DNA of 35,501 nucleotides from Mesorhizobium alhagi CCNWXJ12-2 (GCF_000236565.1 NZ_AHAM01000136.1:1-35501); one strand, 5' to 3'; positions 22,478 through 32,316 are shown, numbered from the stretch's first letter. Notes: a model not told the origin generated them from the sequence alone. Made by a program: numbers and translations.

Positions 22478-23971
22478 TCAGCCAGCCGCGCGCAACTTCA
22501 TGGCTTCCTTTTCGGCCCTGATTTCTTCGATCGAGCGAACCTCGCGGCGGGCGACGCCCTTCCATTCCCGCGTTTTTACCGTCGCGCGGCTCAGCCGTTC
22601 CTTGGCGCCCTCGATCGCATGGGCGTATTGCGGCAGCCACTCGGCCTGCGCCACCACCATCTCGTCGACCATCTGCCAGACCTCTTCCGGCGTGCAGATC
22701 GCGCCGACCAGCGGATCGTGTAGGACGGCCAGTTTCAGGAGATCGATATCGCCGGAGATCGCCGCGTGGACCGACATGCGCTGGACGTTGATCGACGAAA
22801 TGCAGGTCGCAGCGCAGGCTTCCGGAAGCGTGATGCCGGCCACCATGTTGATGCCGAAGCGATCGACGAAACCGGGCGATTCAATGATGGCGTCGGGCGG
22901 CAGGTTAGTGATGACGCCGTCGTTCTTGACGTTGAAGTGCCCGCGATAGACCCGCCCGGTTTCAAGCGCCTCCAGGATGTGGCTGGCGTGCTCGTTCGAG
23001 CGGCGCGCCGGATCGACCGGCTTTCCCGCATCTTCGAGGAATTGCGGGAACTCGGTTTCGAACCAGTTCCGGGTTTCGGTCGAATAGCGCAGATAACCGC
23101 CGGTTTCGCCATGGATCCAGTCCGACATGTCGATCCACTTGGCAGTCTCCTCCGGCCGCTTGCGGTACCAGGGCAGATATTCGGACAGGTGGCCGTTGCT
23201 TTCGGTCGAATAGACGCCGAAGCGCTTCAACACGTCGATCCTGAGCTTCTCCTGCCGCGAAAAGACCGGATGCGCCTCGAAGGCGGCGACGAGTTCATCC
23301 CTGCCGATCTTGCGGCCCTTGACGCGAAGGTCGACGAACCAGGTCTGGTGGTTGATGCCGGAGCAGATATAGTCGAGCTCACCTTGCTGCGCGCCAAGTA
23401 TCTCGGCTATCTGCTCGGCCCCGTGCTGGACACCGTGGCAAAGGCCGACGGTATCGACCTTGCCGTACTCGATCGCCGCCCAGGTGTTCATCGCCATCGG
23501 GTTGGCATAGTTCAGGAATTTCGCACCCGGCTCGGCGAGCTCGCGGATATCCCTGCAGAAATCCAGAATGACCGGGATGTTGCGCTGGCCGTAGAGAATG
23601 CCGCCGGCGCAGATCGTATCGCCGACGCACTGGTCGACGCCGTATTTGAGCGGAATGCGGATATCGTCGGCGTAGGCGTCGAGCCCACCAACGCGCACGC
23701 AGCTGATGATGTAGCGAGCACCCTCGATCGCCTTGCGGCGATCCGTGGTGGCGGTGACACGGGTAGGCAGCCTGTTAGCCTCGACGATCTTGTCGAGGAT
23801 CGTCTTGATCATGCCGAGATTATGCTCGCTCACGTCGGTGAGCGCGAATTCGACGTCGCTGAACTCCGGCACGCAGAGAATATCCGTGAAGAGTTTCTTG
23901 GTGAAGCCGACGCTGCCGGCTCCGATGATAGCGATCTTGAAGCTGCTCACGCCGTCCTCGTCTCTGCTCAT
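22478..23971 (-). CDS. agaL1: Alpha-galactosidase-like glycoside hydrolase family 4 (AgaL1)
   Basis: A 497-residue GH4 protein, a distant paralogue of agaL2. It has the NAD+ motif KIAIIGAGSVGFTKK, a TDVSEHNL acidic strand, LNYANPMAMNTWA, the metal-binding CHGVQHG (CHSVQG in agaL2) and GINHQTWF. GH4 covers alpha-galactosidase, alpha-glucosidase, alpha-glucuronidase and 6-phospho-glycosidases. Position at the head of the agp operon points to alpha-galactosides, but the specificity motif differs from MelA. ATG 23971 has no ribosome site. GTG 23950, seven codons in, has GAGGA just upstream and may be the true start. It diverges from the agpT-type regulator across 183 bp. Confidence 0.88.
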   Translation of the reverse strand: MSRDEDGVSSFKIAIIGAGSVGFTKKLFTDILCVPEFSDVEFALTDVSEHNLGMIKTILDKIVEANRLPTRVTATTDRRKAIEGARYIISCVRVGGLDAYADDIRIPLKYGVDQCVGDTICAGGILYGQRNIPVILDFCRDIRELAEPGAKFLNYANPMAMNTWAAIEYGKVDTVGLCHGVQHGAEQIAEILGAQQGELDYICSGINHQTWFVDLRVKGRKIGRDELVAAFEAHPVFSRQEKLRIDVLKRFGVYSTESNGHLSEYLPWYRKRPEETAKWIDMSDWIHGETGGYLRYSTETRNWFETEFPQFLEDAGKPVDPARRSNEHASHILEALETGRVYRGHFNVKNDGVITNLPPDAIIESPGFVDRFGINMVAGITLPEACAATCISSINVQRMSVHAAISGDIDLLKLAVLHDPLVGAICTPEEVWQMVDEMVVAQAEWLPQYAHAIEGAKERLSRATVKTREWKGVARREVRSIEEIRAEKEAMKLRAAG

Positions 23972-24098
23972 AGAATGAATTATGATAGGCAGGGTAAAAT
24001 CAAAGCACCGAAACTGGCGGTTGCACGAGCGCCGCGATGCCTTTGGTTCCTCCCTGTGACGCCGTTTCGCTCGGCCATCTTGCCTTGATTGGGATCAG

Positions 24099-24138
24099 TA
24101 TGCGCATAATGCAGAGCCTCGCTAGAGAGGTATTATGC
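24099..24138 (+). promoter_or_regulatory. Candidate agpT promoter/operator with nested inverted repeats
   Basis: In the agaL1-agpT divergent gap, TATGCGCATA (24099-24108) is a perfect 10-bp palindrome overlapping a -10-like CATAAT (24105-24110). TTGCCT (24080) and TTGATT (24085) are possible -35 elements, at 19 and 14 bp spacing. GCATAAT (24104-24110) is inverted as ATTATGC (24132-24138) and could form a leader hairpin enclosing CCTC/GAGG. This is a plausible regulator-binding and control region, read by eye only. Confidence 0.35.
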
Positions 24139-24154
24139 TTTCACGGGTAATTTT

Positions 24155-25036
24155 GTGCTCAAGAGATTGATCGACAACGGCCCCGGCATGCGCACGGTTT
24201 CGCTGCCGCGCGGACGGCACAGCCTTCATACGATGCCGACCAGCACGGGTTATGAAATCCGCACGGACGCCAGCTACAACTGGGACGGCCGCAAACGCGG
24301 GCAAACGCCGTTTACGGTGTTGCAACATACGATCGCCGGCACCGGCAATCTGCAATACGAGAACCGCAACTACCGGGTTCGCGAGGGGGAGACGCTTCTG
24401 GTCCTCGTCCCACACAACCATCGCTACTGGCTGGAAGAGAACGGTCGATGGGAATTCTTCTGGATTTCCATGAACGGCGACGAGGCGCTGCGCATTCACA
24501 AGGCAATTCTTGCCACGACAGGTCCGATCCTGAAGCTGAAGCCGGAGACGATCGAGCATCTCGCCGATTGCAGCCTGCGTTTGATATCAGGCGGCGCCGA
24601 TGCCCCGGGCAGCGCCTCGGCGATAGCCTATGAGGCGGCAATGGCGCTTTTCGATGACGTATTCGGCTCGCATCCCGTGCTCAGCCTGGAATACCGCACG
24701 ATGCAGTGCGTAATCGATCACATCGCGGCCAATCTGGACCAGCCTCTCCCCGTCGGGGAACTGGCCAAGGTCTCCGGTCTCAGCCGCGCTCACTTCTCCC
24801 GCGTGTTTGCCGCCAGCGAAGGTATGCCTCCGGCGGAATTCGTCATGCGCAGGCGTCTGCAACGGGCGACCAAGCTTCTGACCAAGACGGCGGATCTTTC
24901 CGTCAAGGAGGTCGCCATCATGTCCGGCTTCGAAGACCCCAATTATTTCGCCAAGGTGTTCCGCCGCTTCTTCGGCGCCAGCCCGACGGAATTTCGCACC
25001 ACCGGTATGTATGCGAGCGTTCCGGCGGCATCGTAG
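24155..25036 (+). CDS. agpT: AraC-family transcriptional activator of alpha-galactoside genes (AgpT-like)
   Basis: A 293-residue regulator. The N-terminal cupin/AraC-type sensor (about residues 20-150) contains YEIRTDASYNWDGRKRGQTP and GETLLVLVPHNHRYWLE. The C-terminal double helix-turn-helix (about residues 190-285) contains LPVGELAKVSGLSRAHFSRVF and KEVAIMSGFEDPNYFAKVF, ending RRFFGASPTEFR. It diverges from agaL1, the place of agpT in S. meliloti, where the AraC-like activator is required for induction by alpha-galactosides. The start is uncertain: GTG 24155 (chosen, longest) or ATG 24188, neither with a strong ribosome site. An 11-codon open frame with a good GAGAGG site (ATG 24135) overlaps the GTG start. 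Confidence 0.87.
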   Translation: MLKRLIDNGPGMRTVSLPRGRHSLHTMPTSTGYEIRTDASYNWDGRKRGQTPFTVLQHTIAGTGNLQYENRNYRVREGETLLVLVPHNHRYWLEENGRWEFFWISMNGDEALRIHKAILATTGPILKLKPETIEHLADCSLRLISGGADAPGSASAIAYEAAMALFDDVFGSHPVLSLEYRTMQCVIDHIAANLDQPLPVGELAKVSGLSRAHFSRVFAASEGMPPAEFVMRRRLQRATKLLTKTADLSVKEVAIMSGFEDPNYFAKVFRRFFGASPTEFRTTGMYASVPAAS

Positions 25037-25102
25037 ACACCAATAACAATTGGCCCGATGGCTGGGGATGTGCCGTCGCCCGTCGCGCAGAGTTCTGAAT
25101 AT

Positions 25103-25990
25103 CTACCTGACCGCCACCCGCCGGAAATCGGATGGCGACATTCCGGCGAGCTTCCGGAAGGATTTGTTGAAGGCGCTCAGCGAGCCGAAGCCGCTTTCCA
25201 TGGCGACCCGCAGCACATTTGCGTCCTCTTTCATCAGCAGCGCCTGCGCGTAGCTGAGCCGCAGCAGGTTGAGGTATTCGTTCAGCGTCATGCCGGTGGA
25301 TTTCTTGAAGACGTTCATCGCGTATTTCGGATGGATGTCGGCCGCCTCGGCGATATCGACGGAGTCGATCTCGTAGAGGAAATTCTCGGCGATGAAGTCG
25401 CACATGCGCCCGACATTGCGCGACGACTGCTGGTCGAAGACGCTGGCGGCATCTACGCCGTTCGAAGCTTCGGGCACGAGCCGGTAGGGCTCGAACCGCA
25501 CTCGCTCCAGCCGCAACAGAAGCTCGTTGACGGCGTGCTGGGCTTTGACGGGATCGCCCGAGCGCGCATAGCGGTTCCAGCGCTCGAAATTGTGGTCGTC
25601 GGATCGGTCGGTAGCGTCCGTCACAAGGGCCGCGCCGGTCATCAGGCGGTGCCGGATATCGGCCGGCAGATGCAGCCGGAAGAAATGCACCAGGGGCAGA
25701 TGCGCACCGGCATAGATGGCATCATCTGACGCCTCGTCCATCTGGTGCGGCAGGCCGCCCCAGAACAAACACATGTCGCCCGATGAAAGGGAAATCTCGT
25801 GATCGTTCATGCGGTAGTGCACGTTACCGCGCACGATGAAATTGACCTCGACCTGCGCGTGCCAATGCGGCTGGAGCATTACCAGCGGACGCGTGTGGAA
25901 CATCTGCAGGACCAGCGGCCAGCCTTCCACGCTGCTGGCGCCCGGCTGATAAAATGGCCTATCCGATATCTTACTTTCCGCCAACTCCAT
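25103..25990 (-). CDS. AraC-family regulator, MelR-like
   Basis: A 295-residue regulator with an N-terminal cupin sensor. QPHWHAQVEVNFIVRGNVHYRMNDHEI is split by a typical GDMCLFWGGLPHQM, very similar in layout to MelR of E. coli. The C-terminal AraC domain (about residues 190-292) contains DSVDIAEAADIHPKYAMNVFKKSTGMT and RVAMESGFGSLSAFNKSFRKLAGMSP. It diverges from the MalE-type sugar transporter operon across 82 bp and most likely controls it; AAAGGG precedes its ATG. It is tail to tail with agpT (66-bp gap). A role in alpha-galactoside control is also conceivable because of its MelR likeness. Confidence 0.87.
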   Translation of the reverse strand: MELAESKISDRPFYQPGASSVEGWPLVLQMFHTRPLVMLQPHWHAQVEVNFIVRGNVHYRMNDHEISLSSGDMCLFWGGLPHQMDEASDDAIYAGAHLPLVHFFRLHLPADIRHRLMTGAALVTDATDRSDDHNFERWNRYARSGDPVKAQHAVNELLLRLERVRFEPYRLVPEASNGVDAASVFDQQSSRNVGRMCDFIAENFLYEIDSVDIAEAADIHPKYAMNVFKKSTGMTLNEYLNLLRLSYAQALLMKEDANVLRVAMESGFGSLSAFNKSFRKLAGMSPSDFRRVAVR

Positions 25991-26072
25991 TTTCCCTTTG
26001 TCGAGGACAGCCCCTTTTTTCCGCCTAGTCTAATCCGGCTCACGCTGAGAGCAAACGAAATGGGAGGACTTC
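25991..26072. promoter_or_regulatory. Divergent promoter region, MelR-like regulator / sugar ABC operon
   Basis: This is an 82-bp gap between divergent start codons. On the minus strand, TTGCTC and TAGACT spaced 16 bp apart form a weak candidate promoter for the regulator. On the plus strand GGGAGG, a strong ribosome site, precedes the binding-protein ATG. No clear operator repeat is seen. Confidence 0.35.
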
Positions 26073-27344
26073 ATGCGTACCAAACTGGCATGCGCCACGC
26101 TTATGCTTGCCCTGGGCTCCGGCCCGGTCTTCGCGCAATCCGGGGAAATCACCATCTGGAGCTGGAACATAGCCGCCTCCTCGCTGAAGGCCACGGTCGC
26201 CGGCTTCAACAAGCAGTTCCCTGACGTGAAGGTCACCGTCGAGGACCTCGGAAACCAGCAGACTTTCGACAAGACGCTCGCGGGATGCGCCGCCGGCGGC
26301 GCCGGGCTCCCGGACATCCTTTCGATCGAGAACCACGAATCGGAAATCTTCTGGAGCCAGTTTCCCGATTGCTTCGTGGACCTGACGACGCTGGGCTACA
26401 CCGACGAGATCGCCGCAAAATTTCCCGACTTCAAGCGGACCGAACTCGAGGTCGACGGCAAGCGCTATGCGATGCCGTGGGATTCCGGTCCGGTCGCCAT
26501 GTTCTACCGCCGAGACTACTACGAAAAAGCCGGCATTGACCCGGTGACGATTAAGACCTGGGACGACTTTATTGCCGCCGGCAAGAAGATCCAGGAAGCC
26601 AATCCCGGCGTGACGATGACCCAGGCCGACATCAACGGCGATGCCGAGTTCTTCCGCATGATCGCCAACGAGCAGGGCTGCGGCTATTACAGCAGTGATT
26701 CCCAATCGATCACCATCAACCAGCCGGGCTGCGTCACGGCCCTCGAAAAGGTAAAGGCGCTGAAGGACGCCGGCGAGCTGATTGCCGGAACCTGGGATGA
26801 GAAGATCCAGGCCAACAAGGCCGGCACGGTGGCGACCCAGATGTATGGCGGCTGGTATGAGGGAACCATCCGCTCGACCTCGCCGGACCTCGCCGGCAAA
26901 TGGGGCGTCTATCTGATGCCGTCCGCCACCGCCGACGGGCCGCGCGCCGCCAATCTCGGCGGCTCCTCGCTCGCCATCACCTCCGCCTCCGAGAACAAGG
27001 AAGCGGCCTGGGCGTATCTGAACTACACGCTCGGGACCAATGAGGGCCAGGTGACCATGCTGAAGGAGTTCGGCCTAGTGCCTTCGCTGCTCAGCGCGCT
27101 GGACGACCCGTATGTGAAAGCGGAACAGCCCTATTGGGGCGGCCAGAAGGTGTGGGTCGACATCCTGTCCACGCTGCCCAAGGTCAAGCCCAGCCGCGGC
27201 ACGCCGTTTTTCCAGGACGCCGACAAGATCATGGTCGCCGTACAGCTCAAACACTTGAACGGCGAGTATGCTGACGCGAAGGCCGCGCTCGACGACGCAG
27301 CCAACCAGATAGCGGGCGCTACCGGCCTGCCGATCGCAGAATAG
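26073..27344 (+). CDS. Sugar ABC transporter substrate-binding protein (MalE/UgpB-like, SBP_bac_1)
   Basis: A 423-residue periplasmic protein. The signal peptide is MRTKLACATLMLALGSGPVFA with cleavage near residue 21. The CUT1-type body starts EITIWSWNIAASSLKATVAGFNKQFP and includes the conserved YAMPWDSGPVAMFYRRDYYEKAGI and GVYLMPSATADGPRAANLGGSS. It delivers a mono- or oligosaccharide to the permeases encoded next. The ligand cannot be deduced. It is first in an operon controlled presumably by the divergent MelR-like regulator, and is followed by a 9-bp perfect GC hairpin before the permease gene, as in malE-malF. Confidence 0.9.
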   Translation: MRTKLACATLMLALGSGPVFAQSGEITIWSWNIAASSLKATVAGFNKQFPDVKVTVEDLGNQQTFDKTLAGCAAGGAGLPDILSIENHESEIFWSQFPDCFVDLTTLGYTDEIAAKFPDFKRTELEVDGKRYAMPWDSGPVAMFYRRDYYEKAGIDPVTIKTWDDFIAAGKKIQEANPGVTMTQADINGDAEFFRMIANEQGCGYYSSDSQSITINQPGCVTALEKVKALKDAGELIAGTWDEKIQANKAGTVATQMYGGWYEGTIRSTSPDLAGKWGVYLMPSATADGPRAANLGGSSLAITSASENKEAAWAYLNYTLGTNEGQVTMLKEFGLVPSLLSALDDPYVKAEQPYWGGQKVWVDILSTLPKVKPSRGTPFFQDADKIMVAVQLKHLNGEYADAKAALDDAANQIAGATGLPIAE

Positions 27345-27360
27345 AAGCGACGGCGCGATC

Positions 27361-27382
27361 GGGCGGGCCTGCCGGCCCGCCC
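27361..27382. promoter_or_regulatory. Intercistronic GC hairpin after the sugar-binding-protein gene
   Basis: GGGCGGGCC (27361-27369) and GGCCCGCCC (27374-27382) form a perfect 9-bp stem with a TGCC loop, 16 bp after the binding-protein stop and 29 bp before the permease ATG. There is no U-run. It probably sets a higher expression of the binding protein than of the permeases by mRNA protection or attenuation. Confidence 0.6.
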
Positions 27383-27411
27383 GGCCATCCAACCGCACCT
27401 GGAATCCGATC

Positions 27412-28269
27412 ATGCGGCTACGCACGCGGACGGCCTATGCCTTCCTGACACCCTATCTGCTCGTCTTCCTGACGTTCTGGATATGGCCGATCGCCAATTC
27501 GTTCTGGCTGTCTTTCCTGAACACCCGGTCGGCGAACTGGACGTTCAATCCCCGGATGACCTGGGGCCGGCTGCTCGTCGATCCTGCTTTCGCCAACGCG
27601 CTCTGGAACACCCTGCTGATACTGGTGATCCAGGTGCCGGTCATGATCGCGCTGGCGACGGTGCTTGCCGTCCTCCTGAACTCGCCGATCCTGAAGGCTC
27701 GGGGCCTGTTCCGCTTCGCCTTCTTTGCGCCTGTGGTGGTCGGCGAGGTAGCCTATGCTGCGATGTTCCGCCTGCTGTTCAACGAATTCGGCATCATCAA
27801 CAAGATGCTTGTGGCCGCCGGCCTTACCAGCATTCCGTGGCTTTCCGATCCGAATGCAGCAATGGCGGTGATCATCATCGCCCTCACCTGGCGCTGGGCG
27901 GGTTACAACGCCATCATCATCCTTGCCGGGCTGCAATCCATACCGGAGGACGTCTACGAGGCCGCGACGCTGGACGGCGTCTCGAAGGTCCGGCAGTTTT
28001 TCTATATCACGCTGCCGCTGCTCAAGCCCGTCATCATCCTCTGCGTGGTGATCTCCGTAATCGGCACGATGCAGCTCTTCTCCGAGCCTTTCCTGATCAC
28101 CAACCGGGGCGGCCCCGGCCAGGCGACCGAGACGCTCGGCCTCTTTCTCTACCGCCAAGGCTTCGGCGCCTTCAATTTCGGCTACGCGTCAGCGGTCGCC
28201 TACACCATTACCGCCCTCGCCATAGCCATCTCGCTCCTCAATCTCTGGCTTGGAAAGGAACGCGAATGA
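27412..28269 (+). CDS. Sugar ABC transporter permease (MalF-like)
   Basis: A 285-residue CUT1 permease with six predicted helices. The first is AYAFLTPYLLVFLTFWIWPI. The EAA motif, IPEDVYEAATLDGVSKVRQFFYITLPLL, lies at about residues 181-208 and docks the ATPase; the protein lacks the extra periplasmic loop of E. coli MalF. It forms a heterodimer channel with the following permease. The MalG-like gene overlaps its stop by 4 bp (ATGA). Confidence 0.92.
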   Translation: MRLRTRTAYAFLTPYLLVFLTFWIWPIANSFWLSFLNTRSANWTFNPRMTWGRLLVDPAFANALWNTLLILVIQVPVMIALATVLAVLLNSPILKARGLFRFAFFAPVVVGEVAYAAMFRLLFNEFGIINKMLVAAGLTSIPWLSDPNAAMAVIIIALTWRWAGYNAIIILAGLQSIPEDVYEAATLDGVSKVRQFFYITLPLLKPVIILCVVISVIGTMQLFSEPFLITNRGGPGQATETLGLFLYRQGFGAFNFGYASAVAYTITALAIAISLLNLWLGKERE

Positions 28270-29102
28270 GAAGCAAATCCTCCGCCGAACGCAGGCGCGG
28301 GATCGCGCTCCACGCGGCGCTCTTTCCGCTTGCTTTGATCTGGCTGTTCCCGCTGTGGATGATGTTCGTCTTCTCGACCCTGCCGGAAAACGGCATCTTC
28401 AGCCGCGACATCATCCTCACCCCGTCCGACCAATTTGTCGAGAATTTCAATCTTCTGGAGAGCGACACCGGCTTTATCCGGGCGACCACGATCTCTATCC
28501 TGGTGGCCGCTGCCTACACCGTGCTGTCCGTCGCCCTGACTTCGATGGCCGGCTGGTCGCTCGCCTGCTACCGTTTCGCGGGCAAGGGCGTCGTTCTGGC
28601 GACTATTTTGGGCACCCTGACGCTGCCTTACTTCGTCGTCGTCATTCCGCAATTCATCATGGTGGCGCGCGACTTCGGGCTCCACAACACCTTGTTCGCA
28701 CTGATCGTGCCGCCGCTGTTCAATTCGCTCGGCGTCCTGTTCATGCGCCAGACCTTCTCGATGATGCCGCATGAACTGTTCGACGCGGCCCGCGTCGAAG
28801 GCGTCAAGGAATGGCGCATCTTCCTCTTCATCGGCCTGCCGCTGGCGCGGCCGGCAGTCGCCGCACTGTCGATCATTCTCTTCCTGCATAGCTGGAACAA
28901 CTATCTGTGGCCGCTGCTGATCAACAGCAAGCCGGCCATGATGACCGCGCCGGTAGCGCTCGGCAGCCTGATCGGACTGACCAAGGTTTCCTGGGGCGGC
29001 ATCATGACCGGCGCGGTGATGCTGACTGCGCCGATGCTGGTCCTGTTCGTCGCCCTGCAACGCCATTTCGTCGCCGGCATCTCGGCCGGCGCGGTCAAAT
29101 AG
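28266..29102 (+). CDS. Sugar ABC transporter permease (MalG-like)
   Basis: A 278-residue CUT1 permease. The first helix is [19 protein letters not shown]. The EAA motif, [30 protein letters not shown], is at about residues 168-197, and the C-terminus has the MalG-type [17 protein letters not shown] 28266 is fixed by the ATGA overlap with the MalF-like gene; the longer open frame upstream is the shadow of that gene. It acts as the second channel half of the sugar importer. Confidence 0.92.
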   Translation: MRSKSSAERRRGIALHAALFPLALIWLFPLWMMFVFSTLPENGIFSRDIILTPSDQFVENFNLLESDTGFIRATTISILVAAAYTVLSVALTSMAGWSLACYRFAGKGVVLATILGTLTLPYFVVVIPQFIMVARDFGLHNTLFALIVPPLFNSLGVLFMRQTFSMMPHELFDAARVEGVKEWRIFLFIGLPLARPAVAALSIILFLHSWNNYLWPLLINSKPAMMTAPVALGSLIGLTKVSWGGIMTGAVMLTAPMLVLFVALQRHFVAGISAGAVK

Positions 29103-29113
29103 GAGGGGGCCGC

Positions 29114-30193
<1,080 letters not shown>

Positions 30194-30265
30194 CCGAATT
30201 TGGCAGCAACCCCATGGCAATTTAGGGCGGCAACCGAGCACGCCCGAAGCTTCAAGGAGAATGAA

Positions 30266-32293
30266 ATGAGTTCCAACCCACCCATACGCTGGGGCATTCT
30301 CGGGCCCGGCAACATCGCCAAAGCGTTTGCCGGCGGCGTCGCCCATTCGCGGACCGGCAGGCTGGCGGCTATCGCCACCCGCGACCCGCGCAAGCCCGGC
30401 CTTGCCGAGGCCTTTCCCGGCGCGCGCATCGTCGAAGGTTACGAGGCACTGCTTCGCGATCCGGAGGTCAACGCAATCTATATCGCGACGCCGCATCCCA
30501 GCCATGCCCAATGGGCTATCAGGGCCGCCGAAGCCGGCAAGCATGTGCTTTGCGAAAAGCCGATGGGGCTGACCGCCTTCGAGGCCGACGCGATGATCCA
30601 TGCCGCGCGCAAGGCCGGCACGTTCCTAGGCGAAGCCTTCATGTACCGACTGCATCCGCAGACGTTGAAGCTGGTGGAACTGGTCAAGTCCGGCGTCATC
30701 GGCGATATCAGGATGATCAAGTCGAGCTTCGGCTTCGCTATGCCGGGCTTCATGCCCGAACACCGGCTCTATTCCAACGAACTCGCCGGCGGCGGCATTC
30801 TCGATGTCGGCGGCTATCCCGTCTCGATGGCGCGGCTGATCGCCGGCGCCGCTGCCGGGCAGCGTTTCCTGGAACCGGACAAGGTCCGCGGCACAGCCCA
30901 TCTCGGCAAGTCCGGCGTCGACGAATGGGCGTCCGCGGTGCTGCGTTTCCCGAACGGCATCGTCGCGGAAGTCTCCTGCAGCATTTCGCTCAACCAGGAC
31001 AATGTGCTCAGGATCTTCGGCACTACGGGCCGCATCGAAGTCGCCGATTTCTGGTTCGCCGGCGGCAAGCAAGGCGGAACCGGTTTAATCACCATCATCC
31101 GGCCGGGCAGCGACAGCGAGGTCGTCGGGGTCACCGAAAGCGGCTGGCTATACGCCTTCGAAGTCGATGCCGCGGGCGACGCCATTCTGGCGGGAAAGCA
31201 GGAGTTCGCCTGGCCGGGCATGGGCTGGGACGACAGCGTCGGCAATCTTACCGTGCTCGACAAATGGCGGGCGGCCGTCCGGCTCGAATACGAGGTCGAA
31301 AAGGCCGAAAGGCGGATCAACACGATCTCCGGGCGAAAGCTCGGCCCCAATGGAACCGCTATCCCCAAGCGCCAGATTCCCGGCCTTGCTCGCCCAGCCT
31401 CGGTGCTGGCGCTCGGCTTCGAGGATTTCCGCACCTTTTCGTCAGGATCGATCCTGCTCGACGCCTACTACGAGGCCGGCGGCAATGTCTTCGACACCGC
31501 CTTCGTCTACGGCGCCGGCAAGACCGAGGCGCTGCTGGGCGATTGGCTCAGGAACCGCGGCGTGCGCGAACAATCCATCGTCATCGGCAAGGGCGCGCAT
31601 ACGCCGGTCTGCTATCCCGACGTCATAGGAAAGCAGCTCAGCCAGTCGCTCGATCGGCTCAAGACCGACTACGTCGACATTTACTTCATGCATCGCGACA
31701 ATCCGGATGTGCCGGTCGGCGAGTTCGTCGACGCGATGGATGCCGAGGTGAAGGCCGGCCGCATCCGCGGATCGTTCGGCGGCTCCAACTGGACGCGCGA
31801 GCGCATGGACGAGGCGATCGCCTATGCCGACAGGAACGGCAAGCAGCGGCCCGGCGCGCTCTCCAACAATTTCTCGCTCGCCGAAATGCTGGAGCCGATC
31901 TGGCCGGGATGCGTCACATCCTCAAGCGACGAATGGAAGGCCTGGCTCACCGCCCGGCAGATGCCGAACTTTGCCTGGTCGAGCCAGGGCCGCGGCTTCT
32001 TCACCGACCGCGCCGGTCGCGACAAGCGCAAAAACGAGGAACTGGTGCGCGTCTGGTATTCCGAGAAGAATTTCGGCCGCCGCGATCGCGCGATCGAACT
32101 GGCCGCCAGGCTCGGCAAGAGCCCGATCCATGTGGCGCTTGCCTATGTGTTGGCGCAGCCGTTCCCGTCCATCCCGCTCATCGGCCCGCGTACGCTTGGC
32201 GAACTTGACGACAGCCTGCAGGCGCTCGACATCTCGCTTTCGCCGGACGACCTCAAATGGCTGGACGAAGGTTCACACCGGCCGGACCGGTGA
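30266..32293 (+). CDS. Fusion of Gfo/Idh/MocA dehydrogenase and aldo/keto reductase
   Basis: A 675-residue two-enzyme fusion. Residues 1-365 are a Gfo/Idh/MocA NAD(P)-dependent oxidoreductase: Rossmann motif GPGNIAKAFAGG, catalytic-lysine motif CEKPMG (Lys98), YRLHPQ and GGGILDVGGYPVSMAR. Residues ~372-675 are an aldo/keto reductase with the complete tetrad Asp410, Tyr415 (FDTAFVYG), Lys442 (IGKGA) and His476 (YFMHRDNP). The linker is short and no stop or frameshift separates the parts. ATG 30266 has AAGGAG 6 bp upstream. It is the last gene of the sugar-importer operon, so the two active sites probably oxidise and reduce successive forms of the imported sugar. The substrate is unknown. Confidence 0.9.
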   Translation: MSSNPPIRWGILGPGNIAKAFAGGVAHSRTGRLAAIATRDPRKPGLAEAFPGARIVEGYEALLRDPEVNAIYIATPHPSHAQWAIRAAEAGKHVLCEKPMGLTAFEADAMIHAARKAGTFLGEAFMYRLHPQTLKLVELVKSGVIGDIRMIKSSFGFAMPGFMPEHRLYSNELAGGGILDVGGYPVSMARLIAGAAAGQRFLEPDKVRGTAHLGKSGVDEWASAVLRFPNGIVAEVSCSISLNQDNVLRIFGTTGRIEVADFWFAGGKQGGTGLITIIRPGSDSEVVGVTESGWLYAFEVDAAGDAILAGKQEFAWPGMGWDDSVGNLTVLDKWRAAVRLEYEVEKAERRINTISGRKLGPNGTAIPKRQIPGLARPASVLALGFEDFRTFSSGSILLDAYYEAGGNVFDTAFVYGAGKTEALLGDWLRNRGVREQSIVIGKGAHTPVCYPDVIGKQLSQSLDRLKTDYVDIYFMHRDNPDVPVGEFVDAMDAEVKAGRIRGSFGGSNWTRERMDEAIAYADRNGKQRPGALSNNFSLAEMLEPIWPGCVTSSSDEWKAWLTARQMPNFAWSSQGRGFFTDRAGRDKRKNEELVRVWYSEKNFGRRDRAIELAARLGKSPIHVALAYVLAQPFPSIPLIGPRTLGELDDSLQALDISLSPDDLKWLDEGSHRPDR

Positions 32294-32316
32294 GTTGCTG
32301 TAGCGGAGCCTCGACT

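Noticed and set aside
24200-25036. Possible frameshift in the AraC regulator because open frames overlap on the same strand
   Set aside because: The 24155 frame is continuous from the cupin domain to the end of the HTH domain; the other frames lack domains.
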